64,000 bases of DNA from Polymyxa betae (taxonomy: Eukaryota > Endomyxa > Phytomyxea > Plasmodiophorida > Plasmodiophoridae): contig RBZT01000727.1 in NCBI GenBank assembly GCA_003693705.1, positions 1-64,000 on the forward strand, in the 5' to 3' direction. A model generated the notes under the pieces. It saw only the letters and a list, made by a program, of their open reading frames with translations. It was not told where the DNA came from and made no database searches. A program made the translations under genes and the position numbers. This document shows positions 44,387 through 55,855 of the stretch, one piece after another; within the stretch, counting starts at the first letter, position 1; every line of letters begins with the position of its first letter.

Positions 44387-47319
44387 ATGTTGGGAAGATT
44401 GACTGCTAGCGCTCGACGATCTCTCGCCTCAGGTACAACGAAAATTGTTTCCGATGCGTACGTTGTCTTACCCTTTGACTGACTTGTTCTTGAACTTCAG
44501 CTATCGAAGATGTTATTCGACTTCAAATGCCAGCTTTGTCACCAACGTGAGATCGTTTGAGATTCTGTATAGCTAATAACCTGCTTTTGGATATTCTTAC
44601 TTTGAAGCTATCTCTAAATCTGTACATTGTTTACCCTTGGTTTTCAGTCACTTCCATCTCACTTTCTCGTTGTTCTCTATTGAAGGCTCCCCATCGTTTT
44701 TGTTTGCAGAAATATCGATTGGTTTCTATCAACCATGACGATATACATTTAGCTGTTTACATTGTTCAACACCCATCACTTGTTTCAGTAATTCATCTCA
44801 ATATGATGGTGTTAGGATGACGTCAGGAAACGTCGGTACATGGCATAAGAAGGTTGGCGACAAGATCAGCCCTGGCGATGCTTTAGTATCAATTGAGACT
44901 GATAAAGCCATGGTCGAATACGAAGCTATTGAAGAGGGGTAAAGCGTCTTCGAACATTAGTTTTGTTTTCTACTTTGTTATCATTTCGGTGTTATCTTCG
45001 TGTAAAATTGCCTCTGTTTGAGTCAAAAATTCAAATTAAATGTTTCATTATGGGCATTCTTGTCTAATAGCTGATGCATTCTGTTTTCATCTTACGTATG
45101 TATATGCTTCATCGGTTCCTGATTTGCTGTGTCGAGGCGAGAGTGTTTCTCAAAATCTGTTTTTGGCCTTCCAATGCTTTCTAGCATTTCATTTCTAGCA
45201 TTCCATTTTCAATCATTTCTGGCATTTCGTTGTAAATGCTTTCTAGCGATCCATTTTCAGAGCTTTCTAGCAATCCATTTTCAATGCTTTTCAGCATTCC
45301 ATTTTCAATGCGTTTCAGCATTCCATTTAATGCTTTTTAGCAACCCATTTTCAATGCTTTCTAGCATTCCATTTTAATGCTTTCTAGCATTCCATTTTAA
45401 TGCTTTTCAGCATTCCATTTTAATGCTTTCTAGCATTCCATTTTAATGCTTTCTAGCATTCCATTTTAATGCTTTCTAGCATTCCATTTTAATGCTTTCT
45501 AGCATTCCATTTTAATGCTTTTCAGCATTCCATTTTAATGCTTTCTAGCATTCCATTTTAATGCTTTTCAGCATTCCAATTTCAATGATTTTTAGCAATC
45601 CATTTTTTAAGCTTTCTAGCAATCCATTTTCAGAGTTTTTAACATTTCATTTTCAATGCTTACTAGCATTCCATTTCCAATGCTTATTCTGATTGCTGAC
45701 CGATGCTTAGATATCTAGCTGCAATTTATGTCAGCACTGGAGCTACCAACGTCAAATGTGGTGAATTACTTGCCCTGATGGTGGAAGATGAATCTCAGTT
45801 GGCGAATGCTGCTGCTATGCCTAAGCCTGCAACCGCATCCCAATCTATTGAAACAAAAGACGCCAAATCACCATCTGCGGCCACATCTGAACGACAGCCG
45901 TTCCCTATGCCAGCTGCTGCTGTTAGGCTGGCTCCATTGCAGGTTGATTTAGGATCTGTTAATGCCAGTGGCCCTGGAGGTATCGTCTTGGCTTTTTTTG
46001 CTGACTTTTTATTCGACTTCTTTTTCAAACGTTTGTTTCTGCTTCAAAAATGTTGGGCTAGTTTCTGCTTTATTTCAGCTAAAACATGCAGTTTTCTTTG
46101 CTATCCTTTGCCCTGTTGAAGCATATTTGATCTTCCGCTGATACCAATACAGGACGTATCCTAAAGCATGATGCCGTCGAATATTTAAAGACATATTCCC
46201 CTTCCAAAACCGGAGTCCAGAAAGCATCTTCCTCTGAGGCGGTTCAGCAGAAGACTGCTGTCAGAAAAACGCATGGCGTTTATGAACGTCCAGGTCATAG
46301 CATCGATCGGAATTCACAGGAAGCCTTCACTGATATCAAACTGACCACAATGCGACGTGTTATTGCCCAGCGACTTTCAGAATCGAAAGCAACCGTCCCG
46401 CATGCATACGCGTCTGCCGTTTGCACGCTTGATTTGCTTACCTCATTAAGGTCGGCGCTGAAGTCAAAGGGAGCGCCATCGTCTATCAACGATTTTGTGA
46501 TTCGTGCATCGGCTTTGGCGCTGCGTGATGTTCCTGCCCTGAATTCAGTTTTCGAAAACGGCAAAGCAAGAAAATGTGAAAGCGTCGATATCTCGATCGC
46601 TGTTGCTACCGGTCAGTTTCTGTCTCCTGATACCTTTTCAGGATTTGTTTTTCAATTTACAATTTAACAACTACTGCTCTGTTTTGAGTTTCTTCTGGAT
46701 TGCTTTATTAAATGCTTTCACTTCAGCAAGGAACATTCGCCAATCTTCAACGGGTTTGCAGGTTTTCGGCTGTTACCAGCTTTGTACTTTTTTGTGTTCT
46801 TTATGTGTTGCTTAAAGCTACCGTAGAAGGTGGTCTGATCACACCAATCGTGAAGAACGCCGATCAGCTTTCCGTTTCGTCAATATCTAATACCGTTCGG
46901 GAATTGGCTGGGAAGGCTCGCGCCAACAAACTGAAGCCTGAAGAATTTCAAGGCGGATCGTTTACTATCTCCAATCTCGGCATGTTCGGCATCTCATCTT
47001 TCTCAGCGATTATTAATAAGCCTCAGGTATTTGGATTTTTTTAGGCTGTTTGAATACTTGAACTGTTGGATAATCCCAAGGCGCTTTGTTTCGTTTTTAT
47101 ACTTGAGAAGAGACTGAGTATATTTGGTCGTAGGCGTGTATCTTAGCAGTTGGATCTGGAGAAAGCCGCCCTGTGATTTGCTCTGGTGGTGGCCTAACTT
47201 CGTCATCAACAATGACGGTGACGCTCTCATACGATCGACGGGTTGTTTGCGAATCTGCCGCTGGACAGTGGCTGAATGCTTTCAAATCTTACATCGAGCA
47301 GCCAGGCACGATGACTTGA
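44387..47319 (+). CDS. Pyruvate dehydrogenase complex E2-like subunit lacking the catalytic HxxxDG (E3-binding-protein-like), 445 aa
   Basis: Seven exons join in frame: 44387-44432, 44501-44546, 44816-44938, 45711-45979, 46153-46611, 46818-47026 and 47134-47319. Residues 1-16 ([15 protein letters not shown]) look like a mitochondrial presequence. The lipoyl domain covers about 20-95 with the lipoyl lysine at K61 in [11 protein letters not shown] subunit-binding domain lies at about 137-170 ([19 protein letters not shown]). The acyltransferase-fold domain covers about 205-445. Where active E2 subunits read DHRVVDG, this protein has SYDRRVVCE at 417-424: the catalytic His is Arg419, the Asp is Cys423 and the Gly is Glu424. 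That fits component X/E3-binding protein (PDHX), which tethers dihydrolipoyl dehydrogenase but does not transfer acetyl groups. A damaged true E2 is the alternative. Intron 3 contains a large minisatellite. Confidence 0.85.
45165..45690. repeat. Intronic minisatellite, ~23-bp unit, about 20 copies
   Basis: AATGCTTTCTAGCATTCCAT with TTT recurs with small changes throughout intron 3 of the PDH-complex gene. The intron is 772 nt, while four of the other five introns of the gene are 68-206 nt and one is 269 nt. The unit holds a short inverted repeat, AATGCTTTCTAGCATT, so the array alternates stems. Confidence 0.9.
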
Positions 47320-48173
47320 AAACATCTGCCAAGAGCTGCTCCAGCTGGATCCCGGCTCTCGATCAATCGGTTTATCTTCAATTGTACGAGTACAAACTGC
47401 AATCGGGTTATGAATACATTCTCTAGAAGTTCTTACAACGTCATGTGAATTGTTCAAGATCAACTCGTCTTCGTCTTGGATAAGTGGTGTATACGAGTTA
47501 TTGCCAGAAGTCGACCGTAACTAGCTTTTGTCTTCTAACGGATTCATATCTTGGACAGCTACTCAAACAAAATGGGTTTCGCGTTCTCGATTCATTTTTT
47601 TAGGGTTCAGAAAACGTTATGTACCTCATCTTTAACTTTAAGATGATCAGATACTGGACATTCTGCGACATCCTTGTTAATGGATGCAAACTGTTCGGCG
47701 CTAACTGGTAGTGGTCCAGTTTGATCTGTGATTACAGAGATGCTGTGCTGAAGCCAACGGCTGAGCCTTTCAAATGCAATGTGTTTCGGGAAAACCGAAT
47801 CAATCTATATGGCTCTTTAGCTGTTCTCGTTTTGTCATTATTGAGCGATCAAACTGTCTGTTTCATCAGAAGATATCGCTGCGAACTAAAAGTATCGATC
47901 TTTGCTGAACTAAGCGGGTGATGATGTTTGGAGTAAAACCCATCCTGATGCTTGTTAGATTGATTTTCACCAGAAAGCAAGGTCATGGCAGGCAGCTACC
48001 TCTCGAGTCGTGTTTTTCAGTAAACGATTTCGAGGTTTGAGTTATATCTTTTCGATCCTCAGCATAAATGCATGCAGAAGAATCAGTTCAAAAGGACATC
48101 TTTATACAGCAAATGGAAAATATCCTGATCTCGCCCTGCACTACAATTATGTCAACCTGCCCGTTAGCAGGCG
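47320..48173. other. Spacer, no gene recognised
   Basis: Intergenic DNA between the plus-strand PDH-complex gene and a minus-strand unit. Only short ORFs. Confidence 0.4.
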
Positions 48174-48578
48174 ATGAGGTCTGGTCTAGAACGGCATCGG
48201 CGATCCATACGATCTCCCGATGATGAATCAGCAGATGATTCACTGAGATTGCTTTCACGGTTCGTTTCGGGTGCTGGTCTATCGAGGAGCTCGAATGATC
48301 TTTTATGGAGATTGTAGTCGGCTGTCGAAGGGAATATGACACGATTTTCTATCAACTGTTAGTTCACTCTGATACAACCAAACTATGCTAATATCAAGCG
48401 GGAGCAATACGGTAATGGAAGCCATTGAGTCATTGTATGTCCGGAGAAGGCTATGGAAGATAGGTTTAAAGAGAGGACCGCGAGATGCAGCCAAGTAGAT
48501 GACGATGCCAATGCAATGAATTGCTTGGAACTTCGCGCCAATCCAATGTGATTCCTCTTTCGAATGCAACCAATTCAA
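48174..48578 (-). CDS. Possible further exons of the minus-strand gene upstream, unresolved
   Basis: Two overlapping frames look like consecutive exons. One has LAASRGPLFKPIFHSLLRTY followed by a hydrophobic stretch. The other (from about 48355) has IENRVIFPSTADYNLHKRSF and a Ser/Arg-rich tail to the stop at 48164-48174. A donor-acceptor pair near 48380-48355 is possible, but the intron would be very short. They may extend the gene at 48611-49119 or be a separate decayed gene. Confidence 0.25.
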
Positions 48579-48610
48579 AGGCTCAGTGCATTTGTGATGA
48601 CGTCACGTCT

Positions 48611-49119
48611 TCAGAGGCGATTAAATGCAACAATAGATTGCAGATAAGGAAGACATCTTTGTTTTTGATTTCCAATCGCACAAAGAATGTCATTAAAATT
48701 CTCGTCAAATTGGGCGATTGTTCCACGAAGAAAAGCAATCACTTCTTCAATCGGTGCTGGGGAGAGCAGGTATCGCAGAATACCTTCAAATCTTGAGAAT
48801 GCATTGAGAGCAACTCTTGGCATGTTCGATGTCCAAGGTGCCATATACAGAACCGACTGTAGTTTGCTGCTTGATACAACATCTTGCGAAGTTGGTTAAG
48901 TACATTAGCAATGATAGACCTGTTGATGCCAGGATACTGCTTACTAGATCGCTCGCATAGCGTGTTTAGGGAAGGAGTAATGCAAGTATCTGTAGGTGCA
49001 GGACAAGAAAAGATTGATTCCGGATTGACCCTGATCTCATGATGGCTCCGAGAAACAAGCATGTTGCTGATCTCATTGTTGATAAATTCATTGACCGCGA
49101 AGCCACACAGTTGGTTCAA
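48611..49119 (-). CDS. Hypothetical protein, 153 aa, one 47-nt intron
   Basis: Exon 1 is 49119-48904 (72 codons, starting MNQLCGFAVNEFINN) and exon 2 is 48856-48611. Between them a GTACTT...CTACAG intron of 47 nt, phase 0, contains CTTAAC as a plausible branch site. The joined protein has 153 residues, helical in character (ALNAFSRFEGILRYLL, VIAFLRGTIAQFDENF), with no signal peptide or known motif. The intron size matches the other genes of the window, which supports the model. The start is uncertain and more exons may exist on either side. Confidence 0.45.
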
Positions 49120-51679
49120 ATGAAATGGCGGAAGTTCGTGATCACGAAATCACCGCTGGTACATTTGTTTCAGGTAAACGGCATCGTCTAAGAATCGCAA
49201 TCAACTGCTTCGCACTTGATACCAATTTGTGTGAATGCGAATATTCATACCAAGATGTTACGGTAAATAAGCATTAGAAAGTTTTCCATTCAAAATATTT
49301 CAACCTCTTATGGAGAACAGCTTCTGATGGCATCCCTATCATACATTGCCAACTTCCTCCATGAAATGATAGGTCTAGAGTGAAAGCGACATCTGATATT
49401 GTCACAAACATAACTTTTGCTGATATTAAAATCTTCGACTAATAACACCAGCTGAATGTGAGAAAGCAGAATAGGGTGCAATCGGTTTAAAGGGACAGCG
49501 AAAGAAGAATCATGATCTCAAATTCCCTCTAATGCCAGATCTCAGTGAATTATTATATGGCAATCTAAAACGTTATCATTTGATCTAAGAGAGGCAAGGA
49601 TTCAAATTTTCCGAACCTCAACGAAGGAAACTACAGTAATCCAACAATTGTTTCAGCACGGGTCTGAACTGTTGAAAGCGCAACCTGATAAGCGCAACCC
49701 CCTACCCTTATGACAGTCCCAAGTCTCCGAAGGTTTTTTCATTTTAATATCTTTTCTATTAAACCTTCACATTCCTTCCTACTGTTTCAAGGCTCTAGCC
49801 GCTCTTCCATTACTAGAGGGCTCCATCCCACAGTCTCCAACTGCACAATCGCGACGCTATTCCCCTTGTATCCGCATGTTTGCCAGCAAAGAGAACCTGT
49901 TCGTGCCACAAGAACACTACAACAGTGCCGGTTGCAAGGACCGCAGAACGAGAATCGGAATCAATGCCTGGAAAGCATTAGTATGGCGTCTGACTGCCCT
50001 AATTCTGCCCTAATTCTCCGCCCTGTATCCCAGAGTGTCAGAACCGTGTCCTGACGGAACAAAGCTTCCCGAAAGGTGCTGGAAGTCCGGAACACTGGTA
50101 TCTACCAGGATGGGGTCTTTGCCACAACCTACATTCCCTCATGCATTATGATAACGGAGTATACAGGAGTGGTATGCGGCAGAATAATTCCTCAAAATTG
50201 TCCAGTCCTCATTCATCTTACAGGTTTTCCCCGAGAAAGTTTTCAACAATGATCCCATCATTCGAGCGCAGCATAATCGGAACTACGTTGCCACTGCGCC
50301 GAAATTACCTTTTGTCGTTGTGGCAAAACCGGTCGATGGCAGGTGACCGATTGCAGCTAAAATAAATCACAGCTGTGATCCCAATAGCTGCGTGCTGAAA
50401 TGGAGCGACAGCAGTGGCAGGGAACGTTTGACAATCTGGACCGACAGAGACATAGCCAAGGGTGAGGAGATCACATATTGATACTTCACCAAGCAGTGGG
50501 AAACCAAGTGTTTGTGCAAACTCTGCTGAGAGTTTCATAACTGCGTCGACTGCGACATCTGCCAGTGGCAAAATAAACAGTAGTTAGTTACTTATGGGTC
50601 CGAAACATTGGCAACAGATTGTTTGTTCGATAGTGCCATGTCATAAAAAAAGGACGAAATATGAAGTGCTGTGGAGTCACAAGAGCTGGGATCTCAGCGC
50701 CCAGTTAACAACAACGTCCCATCCACTCTTGGGAGGATCCGCGGAGTCTCAGCGAGAGGTCCCGCATGGTAGTCGTACTCATTAGTCATTACTGAATTTC
50801 ACCAGAAGAAAGTCAAATCTGATCCTCTCCATACCTATAGGGAGTTCTATCACAGAAGAGTGTATTGGAATTTGGTGATTTTTTGTTTCATAGTTTCCTC
50901 ATTTGGAGAAATTCAATCACGAAGAGTTCGGTGACCTTGTTGATAGACATTGACGTTGCGCGCTGTCGGCTTATGGTTGCCGCGATGTTACCCTTTAAGA
51001 TGGTCCGTCAATCAATCGGGTACAGAACAAGGATTAACATACGATCCAGAGACGCTTGGTGAAAGATAATCTATAATTTCCTTTCTAATTCATAATCACC
51101 CCCAACAATTATCCAAATGTCACCAAAAATTCTCAAATTCTTAGATCACTTAAAACACGATAAAAATCGATTTTGAATTTCTCACCCAGCCAAAGAGAAT
51201 GTGCAAATTCTTTGCTTGTTCCGCTCATCTTGAATTAGTTGACTGCCCTTGATAAGCCACCAAAGCCACCCAGACCTTCGATAAATCCTGGAAGCGGCCG
51301 CAGGCCGTCTCTTTCCTTAGGTTACTTTCATCTTGAATTGATTGATTGTCCTTGTTAAGCCCACCAGGAAGTTGATGGGGTCTTGAAGTTGGCAACAGGC
51401 CGCATTCTAATCACCTCCAGATCCACTCAGAGTTCACCGAATCCACACTAGCAGCCGCTAACCAAAACTAGTAAATTACAAGTACCTAGACCTTAACCCA
51501 GAAGCCACAGCTCTTGAAACCATCGCCTAAACATCGCCAGACCCCAATACCAGCATAGCATGGATCGCATCACCTCAATCAAAAGAGTAGAGAGAGATTG
51601 TATATAATAAACGATTAAATAGGGAATGTGGCGACAAAATAAAGATTGTGACATGAAGTTTCCGAATGTACATGGTAGG
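49120..51679. other. Long spacer, no confident gene
   Basis: Frames at 49710-50054 (plus) and 50305-50571 (minus) are open for 90-115 codons but have no recognised domain or clear splice signals. At 51230-51400 two similar stretches (TCTTGAATT(A/G)(G/A)TTGA and the following AAGCC(A/C)ACCA) suggest a diverged duplication of about 110 bp. Confidence 0.35.
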
Positions 51680-52945
51680 TCATATTTGTATTTGTTCCGA
51701 AGTAATGATGGTCTCAGACACCACGCTGCCAACCTCGGGACGAACAGGACGGTCGGAATCTTCATTGATGGACGGAAAGTAATGCAGAGCAAGATCATTG
51801 AAGGCCCCAACACAGACTTCCTCTTGGTCAGATCCACCATTACATACGTCCTCTTTCAGATCGTCTCGCAAGGCTCGAATAAACGCGCTATCATCGCTGG
51901 GTACCATCTCTTCACAATAACGAGACTAAAACAATGTTAATAGCTTGCAAATTGATGCGAAAGCTTCAAACTTCGTTGCAAATAAACGGTACAATAGGAT
52001 TAATATCCAACAAATAAAGCCAAAAATTTGAATCGTTCTCCATTAGAAGGTTCACGCGACAATAAGAATCCTGTCGGCACGTACCAGCGAATTCCCAAGA
52101 ATGCAGACATTCTCTAATGTTTCCCAATTAGCGTCCAGCAGATTGCTATAAAGAGTAGTTCAGATCACAGCATATTCGACCGATCCAGGAGAAAACAATA
52201 CTTATAGAGCGCACGACCACAATGAGGCATATAGAACAAGGTCGGGTGTGTTACTCGACGTCGTCCTTCCTCATTTTTCATGATATCACTGAGGCCGACT
52301 TGAGCGAGATAGGCCCGTTCATTGACGTCTAATTGAGGATCGTATATCCAGATCGGCGTCCGTATTCGGCCCTTCCAAGATCGTAACAGGAGTATTAGCA
52401 AGGCGAGCTGATAGCGAGCACAACGACTGCCACCAAACCTGCACGAAGGTTAGATCCTGTAAAAATCGATTGAATATTAAAAATCTTGTGACGCCTTCAA
52501 TGGAAACGAGAAATTTGAAACCAACAGTTCGAAGGACAATTTGGAGGAGAATAAAAAAGAGAGAAAAGTTGAAGCGAATTAGTGAAAAGCTCATGACAAA
52601 ACAAAGAAAAAAACTGTGAATACAAAGGACTAGATTGCGCGAGATAAACCACTACCAAGATAAAAGATCTGCAAATCACCTTCCAATTCCGTAGCAGACA
52701 ATATCGATCTCGCGATGGGCGCGTATGAATGGATGCGAATCGATCCAATCACAGAAGGTCGAAAAGAACTGAGTGGCCGATAGATGGGTTCGCGCTTGCA
52801 GAGCGCTGCGCTGAATATAATCGAGCGGATACGCTACAGCGTCTTCGGAGACGGGCTCTGGAGCCTTTTTGGCTCTGGGAGGACGACGCCGACGATGATT
52901 GCCTTTGCGGACGACGACATGCCAGGTCGCCTCAACCAGAGCCAT
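51680..52945 (-). CDS. SRR1-like protein, 269 aa, four exons
   Basis: Exons 52945-52680, 52438-52202, 52145-52085 and 51925-51680 join in frame to 269 residues; introns are 241, 56 and 159 nt, all GT-AG. The N terminus is basic (RKGNHRRRRPPRAKK). The SRR1 core follows: EIDIVCYGIGR, then RYQLALLILLLRSW, WIYDPQLDVNERAYL, NEEGRRRV, TLFYMPHCGRALYNNLL, ETLENVCILGNSL and the C-terminal AFNDLALHYFP. These are the landmarks of the SRR1 family, conserved from plants to animals and yeast, with roles in circadian and light responses in Arabidopsis and in haem-related regulation in other species. The reading has all core motifs and looks intact. The closeness of the splice model to the family pattern at every junction gives good support. 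Confidence 0.88.
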
Positions 52946-54765
52946 TTTGGAGGGATCGGGTCACGGCAACCCATATTAATCCGGCGCTTTTTCGAAAGAA
53001 AAAAAATGTAACAAAATATGCGTAACATTTTTTATGGGTTTTCGAGGAATGCGTAAAAACTCATGCGAAATTCATATGGAAACATCTTGTTTTTGCAGCG
53101 TCAGTAATCAGTATCGATTCATCGTCGTTTGACATCAATGGCGTTTCGTTGCAGCTGGCAAGTGGCAACTTTCGTGATTTTGACCGGCAGTAAGTGCGGG
53201 AAGATTTCCAGCTGCCTTGAACGCGGATCACAAAGCCGCGGCAGGTTGCGCTCCCGGCATGGCCCAGCTCCGATCCAGAAAAACACATTGCATGCAGAAA
53301 CTGTATAAACGATTCTCTCGTGCCGACTGAACATTTTCGAAGCATCACGATAATGGGTCTACTGCCAGCTCTGAAAACAGATTTTGAGCTCCTGAGAATC
53401 GTTGAAATGATAAGCCATCTTACGTCAGGCGTTGTGCGCCTATTGGTATCAATAACCTAGTCGAATCCAGTCCATTGTTTAAGCTGTAAGTGAGAGCAAA
53501 GTTTGCCCTGACTATCTGCGTTACCCTGCTGGATATAATTCCGAGCCTACTATGAAGATGTATCGATACTTTCAAAGATCTCACTTAAACGGACATTCTT
53601 TTGAAATATACCGAGACGTTGTTTCATGCATAGCTGGCGTTTAACAAGAGTGTTGGATACTAATACAGCTCATTTTTTATTCATCGCTACAAGCAATATT
53701 TGTAATCTGCTAATTGTACCCTGAGCTTATGAATGCTGCATATTCGTTCGATATAAGTTCCAGAATTGTTCTTTAATCTCCGGGTATCCTGCTGGACCTG
53801 CAAGTCGCGTCCGTTCTAATCAACGCGGTTACACCTAATCGTGTCGGAAAGCCAGAAAAATGGTCTAGACGATTCCATCCCATTCTGTTGCTTGATCCAC
53901 ATCATCTCCCACTCACAATGCAGCTGAAAACCCATGATCGCATAAGCGTTTATGATTGGCATCAAACAGTCAAAGCATCAAAGAAGCTGCTTTTGAATCT
54001 ATACTCAAGGAGTTGACTGATTGCTAGGATTTATATGGACAATGTGTCAGAATCAGAGCTCAAACATTTGAGTTTGTAACTCTCACTTTACATCCAAACT
54101 GCATAATAATCATAACTGCCCTAATTACAGCAACAGGTCATGGTCGTTAACCAAAACAGTACAGTACAATTTCAATTTAAAAACCCGTGTTGCTGGATTA
54201 TGAGGTAGCTCAGACAGCGATATAGGAGTATCTTATGTCATGCAATACAAATGATTAACATGAACTAGCGGATGAGCATTTGAAACAGCGAATCAAAGAA
54301 GAAAGCTCTTCTGGCTTGTCTACTAGTTAGCTCGAGGGTGCAGAGGGTAGACTAGGGTAGGGTTTCAATTGGAGTTCCAGAAATCCTGGCGAGTATTTTC
54401 TCTATAATAACCATTTAGGATAACAAAAAATGTGAGATCCCAAAAAGCACGCTTTTGTAGAAGTTTTCTGGAAAATCGGCAGTGTCAATTCCTGTTTTTG
54501 ACCAAGGCAGGATCCGATCGATAAGGAACTCGGCCATTCTATGCTATCACCCATCCTGCAATTGCACGATAATCCTCTAGGTATGGTTAAATTGGAAATT
54601 GACGAAACGAGTAGTAGCTTCAAAAAGCAACAAGATGTGTTTACAATAGGTAAGAAATGGCGGCCAAAAGGCTGAAGGTGATTTCCGGTCTGGCTCGACA
54701 CTAAGCGCAGGATACTACTGAAAGAGTTCGCAATTATCATGAGTCAAAACAGACGACAAGTAAGT
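52946..54765. other. Intergenic, no confident gene
   Basis: A plus-strand stretch at about 53097-53190 reads SVISIDSSSFDINGVSLQL and ends at a good GTAAGT donor, so it may be an isolated exon, but no partner exon was found. From 53400 to 54400 only short frames occur. The last 350 bp contain antisense frames of the next gene's 3' region. Confidence 0.35.
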
Positions 54766-55587
54766 TTATTGGATTCGTCGTCGGACAGATCGCGTATGGT
54801 AAAGGCGCTTTCTGAGATTGAGGAATTCCTGGACATCAAACCGGAGGAAATCAATGAGTTCAGGATCCAGTTCACTTATAGGCACAGGGTCGATGAGTTC
54901 CTGGAGCCTCAGACACATATGTAACATAAAATCGTAGTCATCAAGACGCGCATGTAACCGTCCAGGGTAGTCCAGGAGGCCACGCTCATTGCGGATCAGA
55001 TTCTGTGGGACCCGCATCTCGTCCAGGTCCTGTACGACATCGGACTCGTCGACGTCCGGGCATGTCTGGAACGAGTCGGTGTCGGATGCCGGATACGAAT
55101 CTGTAACGTAATTGTCAGAGGAATTCGCGCATGGCAAAAAAGTGTCACGTAACGAGGATAGCGTTCATTGCTGGAAACGGTGTCGCTGGGCTCGCCGTCG
55201 TCACCCTGCAGAGTAACGTTAATAATGGTATCGAATGCGGAGTGGGATATCCACGTTACCAGGTGTAGAATCAGAGGACAATTATCAGTAATGGCGCTCT
55301 TTTCAGAAGATGTGATGGAGCTTAGGGGCGTATCCTGCACATGAAACGTTAGTCCCGGAGGTAACTGTAAACGTGACGCATGACGTTACAAGTTGGCGGA
55401 TCAGATCTTGGGTGTGAGGTGGATTCGGAAGTGATTCGATAGTGATGACTCGATCTTGTAATGTTACCGCAGAGAAACTCGGCTGAACGAGTCGGACTTG
55501 ATCATAGACAGAGCGCGGCCTCTTGACACTTGTTGCAGCCTCCGTGCAGGTAGCGATCGCAAGCGACAAGATCCAGGTCCAGTACAT
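54766..55587 (-). CDS. Secreted protein, LLDYPGRL family member D, 219 aa, four exons
   Basis: Exons 55587-55390, 55334-55260, 55205-55154 and 55100-54766 give 219 residues. Introns are 55, 54 and 53 nt, beginning GTAACG (two) or GTTACG and ending TGCAG or TTACAG. Residues 1-19 (MYWTWILSLAIATCTEAAT) are a signal peptide, followed by a basic patch (SVKRPRS). The first two introns are phase 0 after Leu codons, as in the divergent gene E. The C-terminal 100 residues match the end of gene E: LLDYPGRL, then a charged helix and EFLN near the terminus. The middle is acidic (CPDVDESDVVQDLDE). No known family was recognised. A secreted role, possibly as an effector, is inferred only from the signal peptide and rapid divergence. 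Confidence 0.65.
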
Positions 55588-55855
55588 GGTTTGAGTGAAA
55601 GTGGTCGACTCAGAGAATGAAGGACGTGACGGACGGAGTGACGAATCACCGCCCTTCGGACATTGAAAAAGGGATCTCTTGACCTGAGACCAATCGATCG
55701 CCCAACTGTAAAGGGATCTCTTGACCTGAGACTAATCATTGGCCGACTGTAAAGGGATCTCCGGACAAGAAACCAATCCGTGAGATTGATGTCTTTGACC
55801 TGGGCGGACTCGGGTCAATCTCTCGCTCCCATTTCCCAAATTCGCCTCCGTCGTC
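55588..55855. promoter_or_regulatory. Shared divergent promoter with three direct repeats
   Basis: Only 268 bp separate the start codons of genes D and E. The repeat AAAGGGATCTC, with TTGACCTGAGAC-AATC following in two copies, starts at about 55669, 55711 and 55752; the GGG anchors are 42 and 41 bp apart. Copy 3 is diverged (CGGACAAGAAACCAATC). Such a repeat between two divergent related genes is a likely binding-site array for joint control. Confidence 0.6.

Noticed and set aside
53395-53480. Possible tRNA near 53425-53470 (TAGTCGAATCC resembles a B box)
   Set aside because: No acceptor or anticodon stem can be formed around it.
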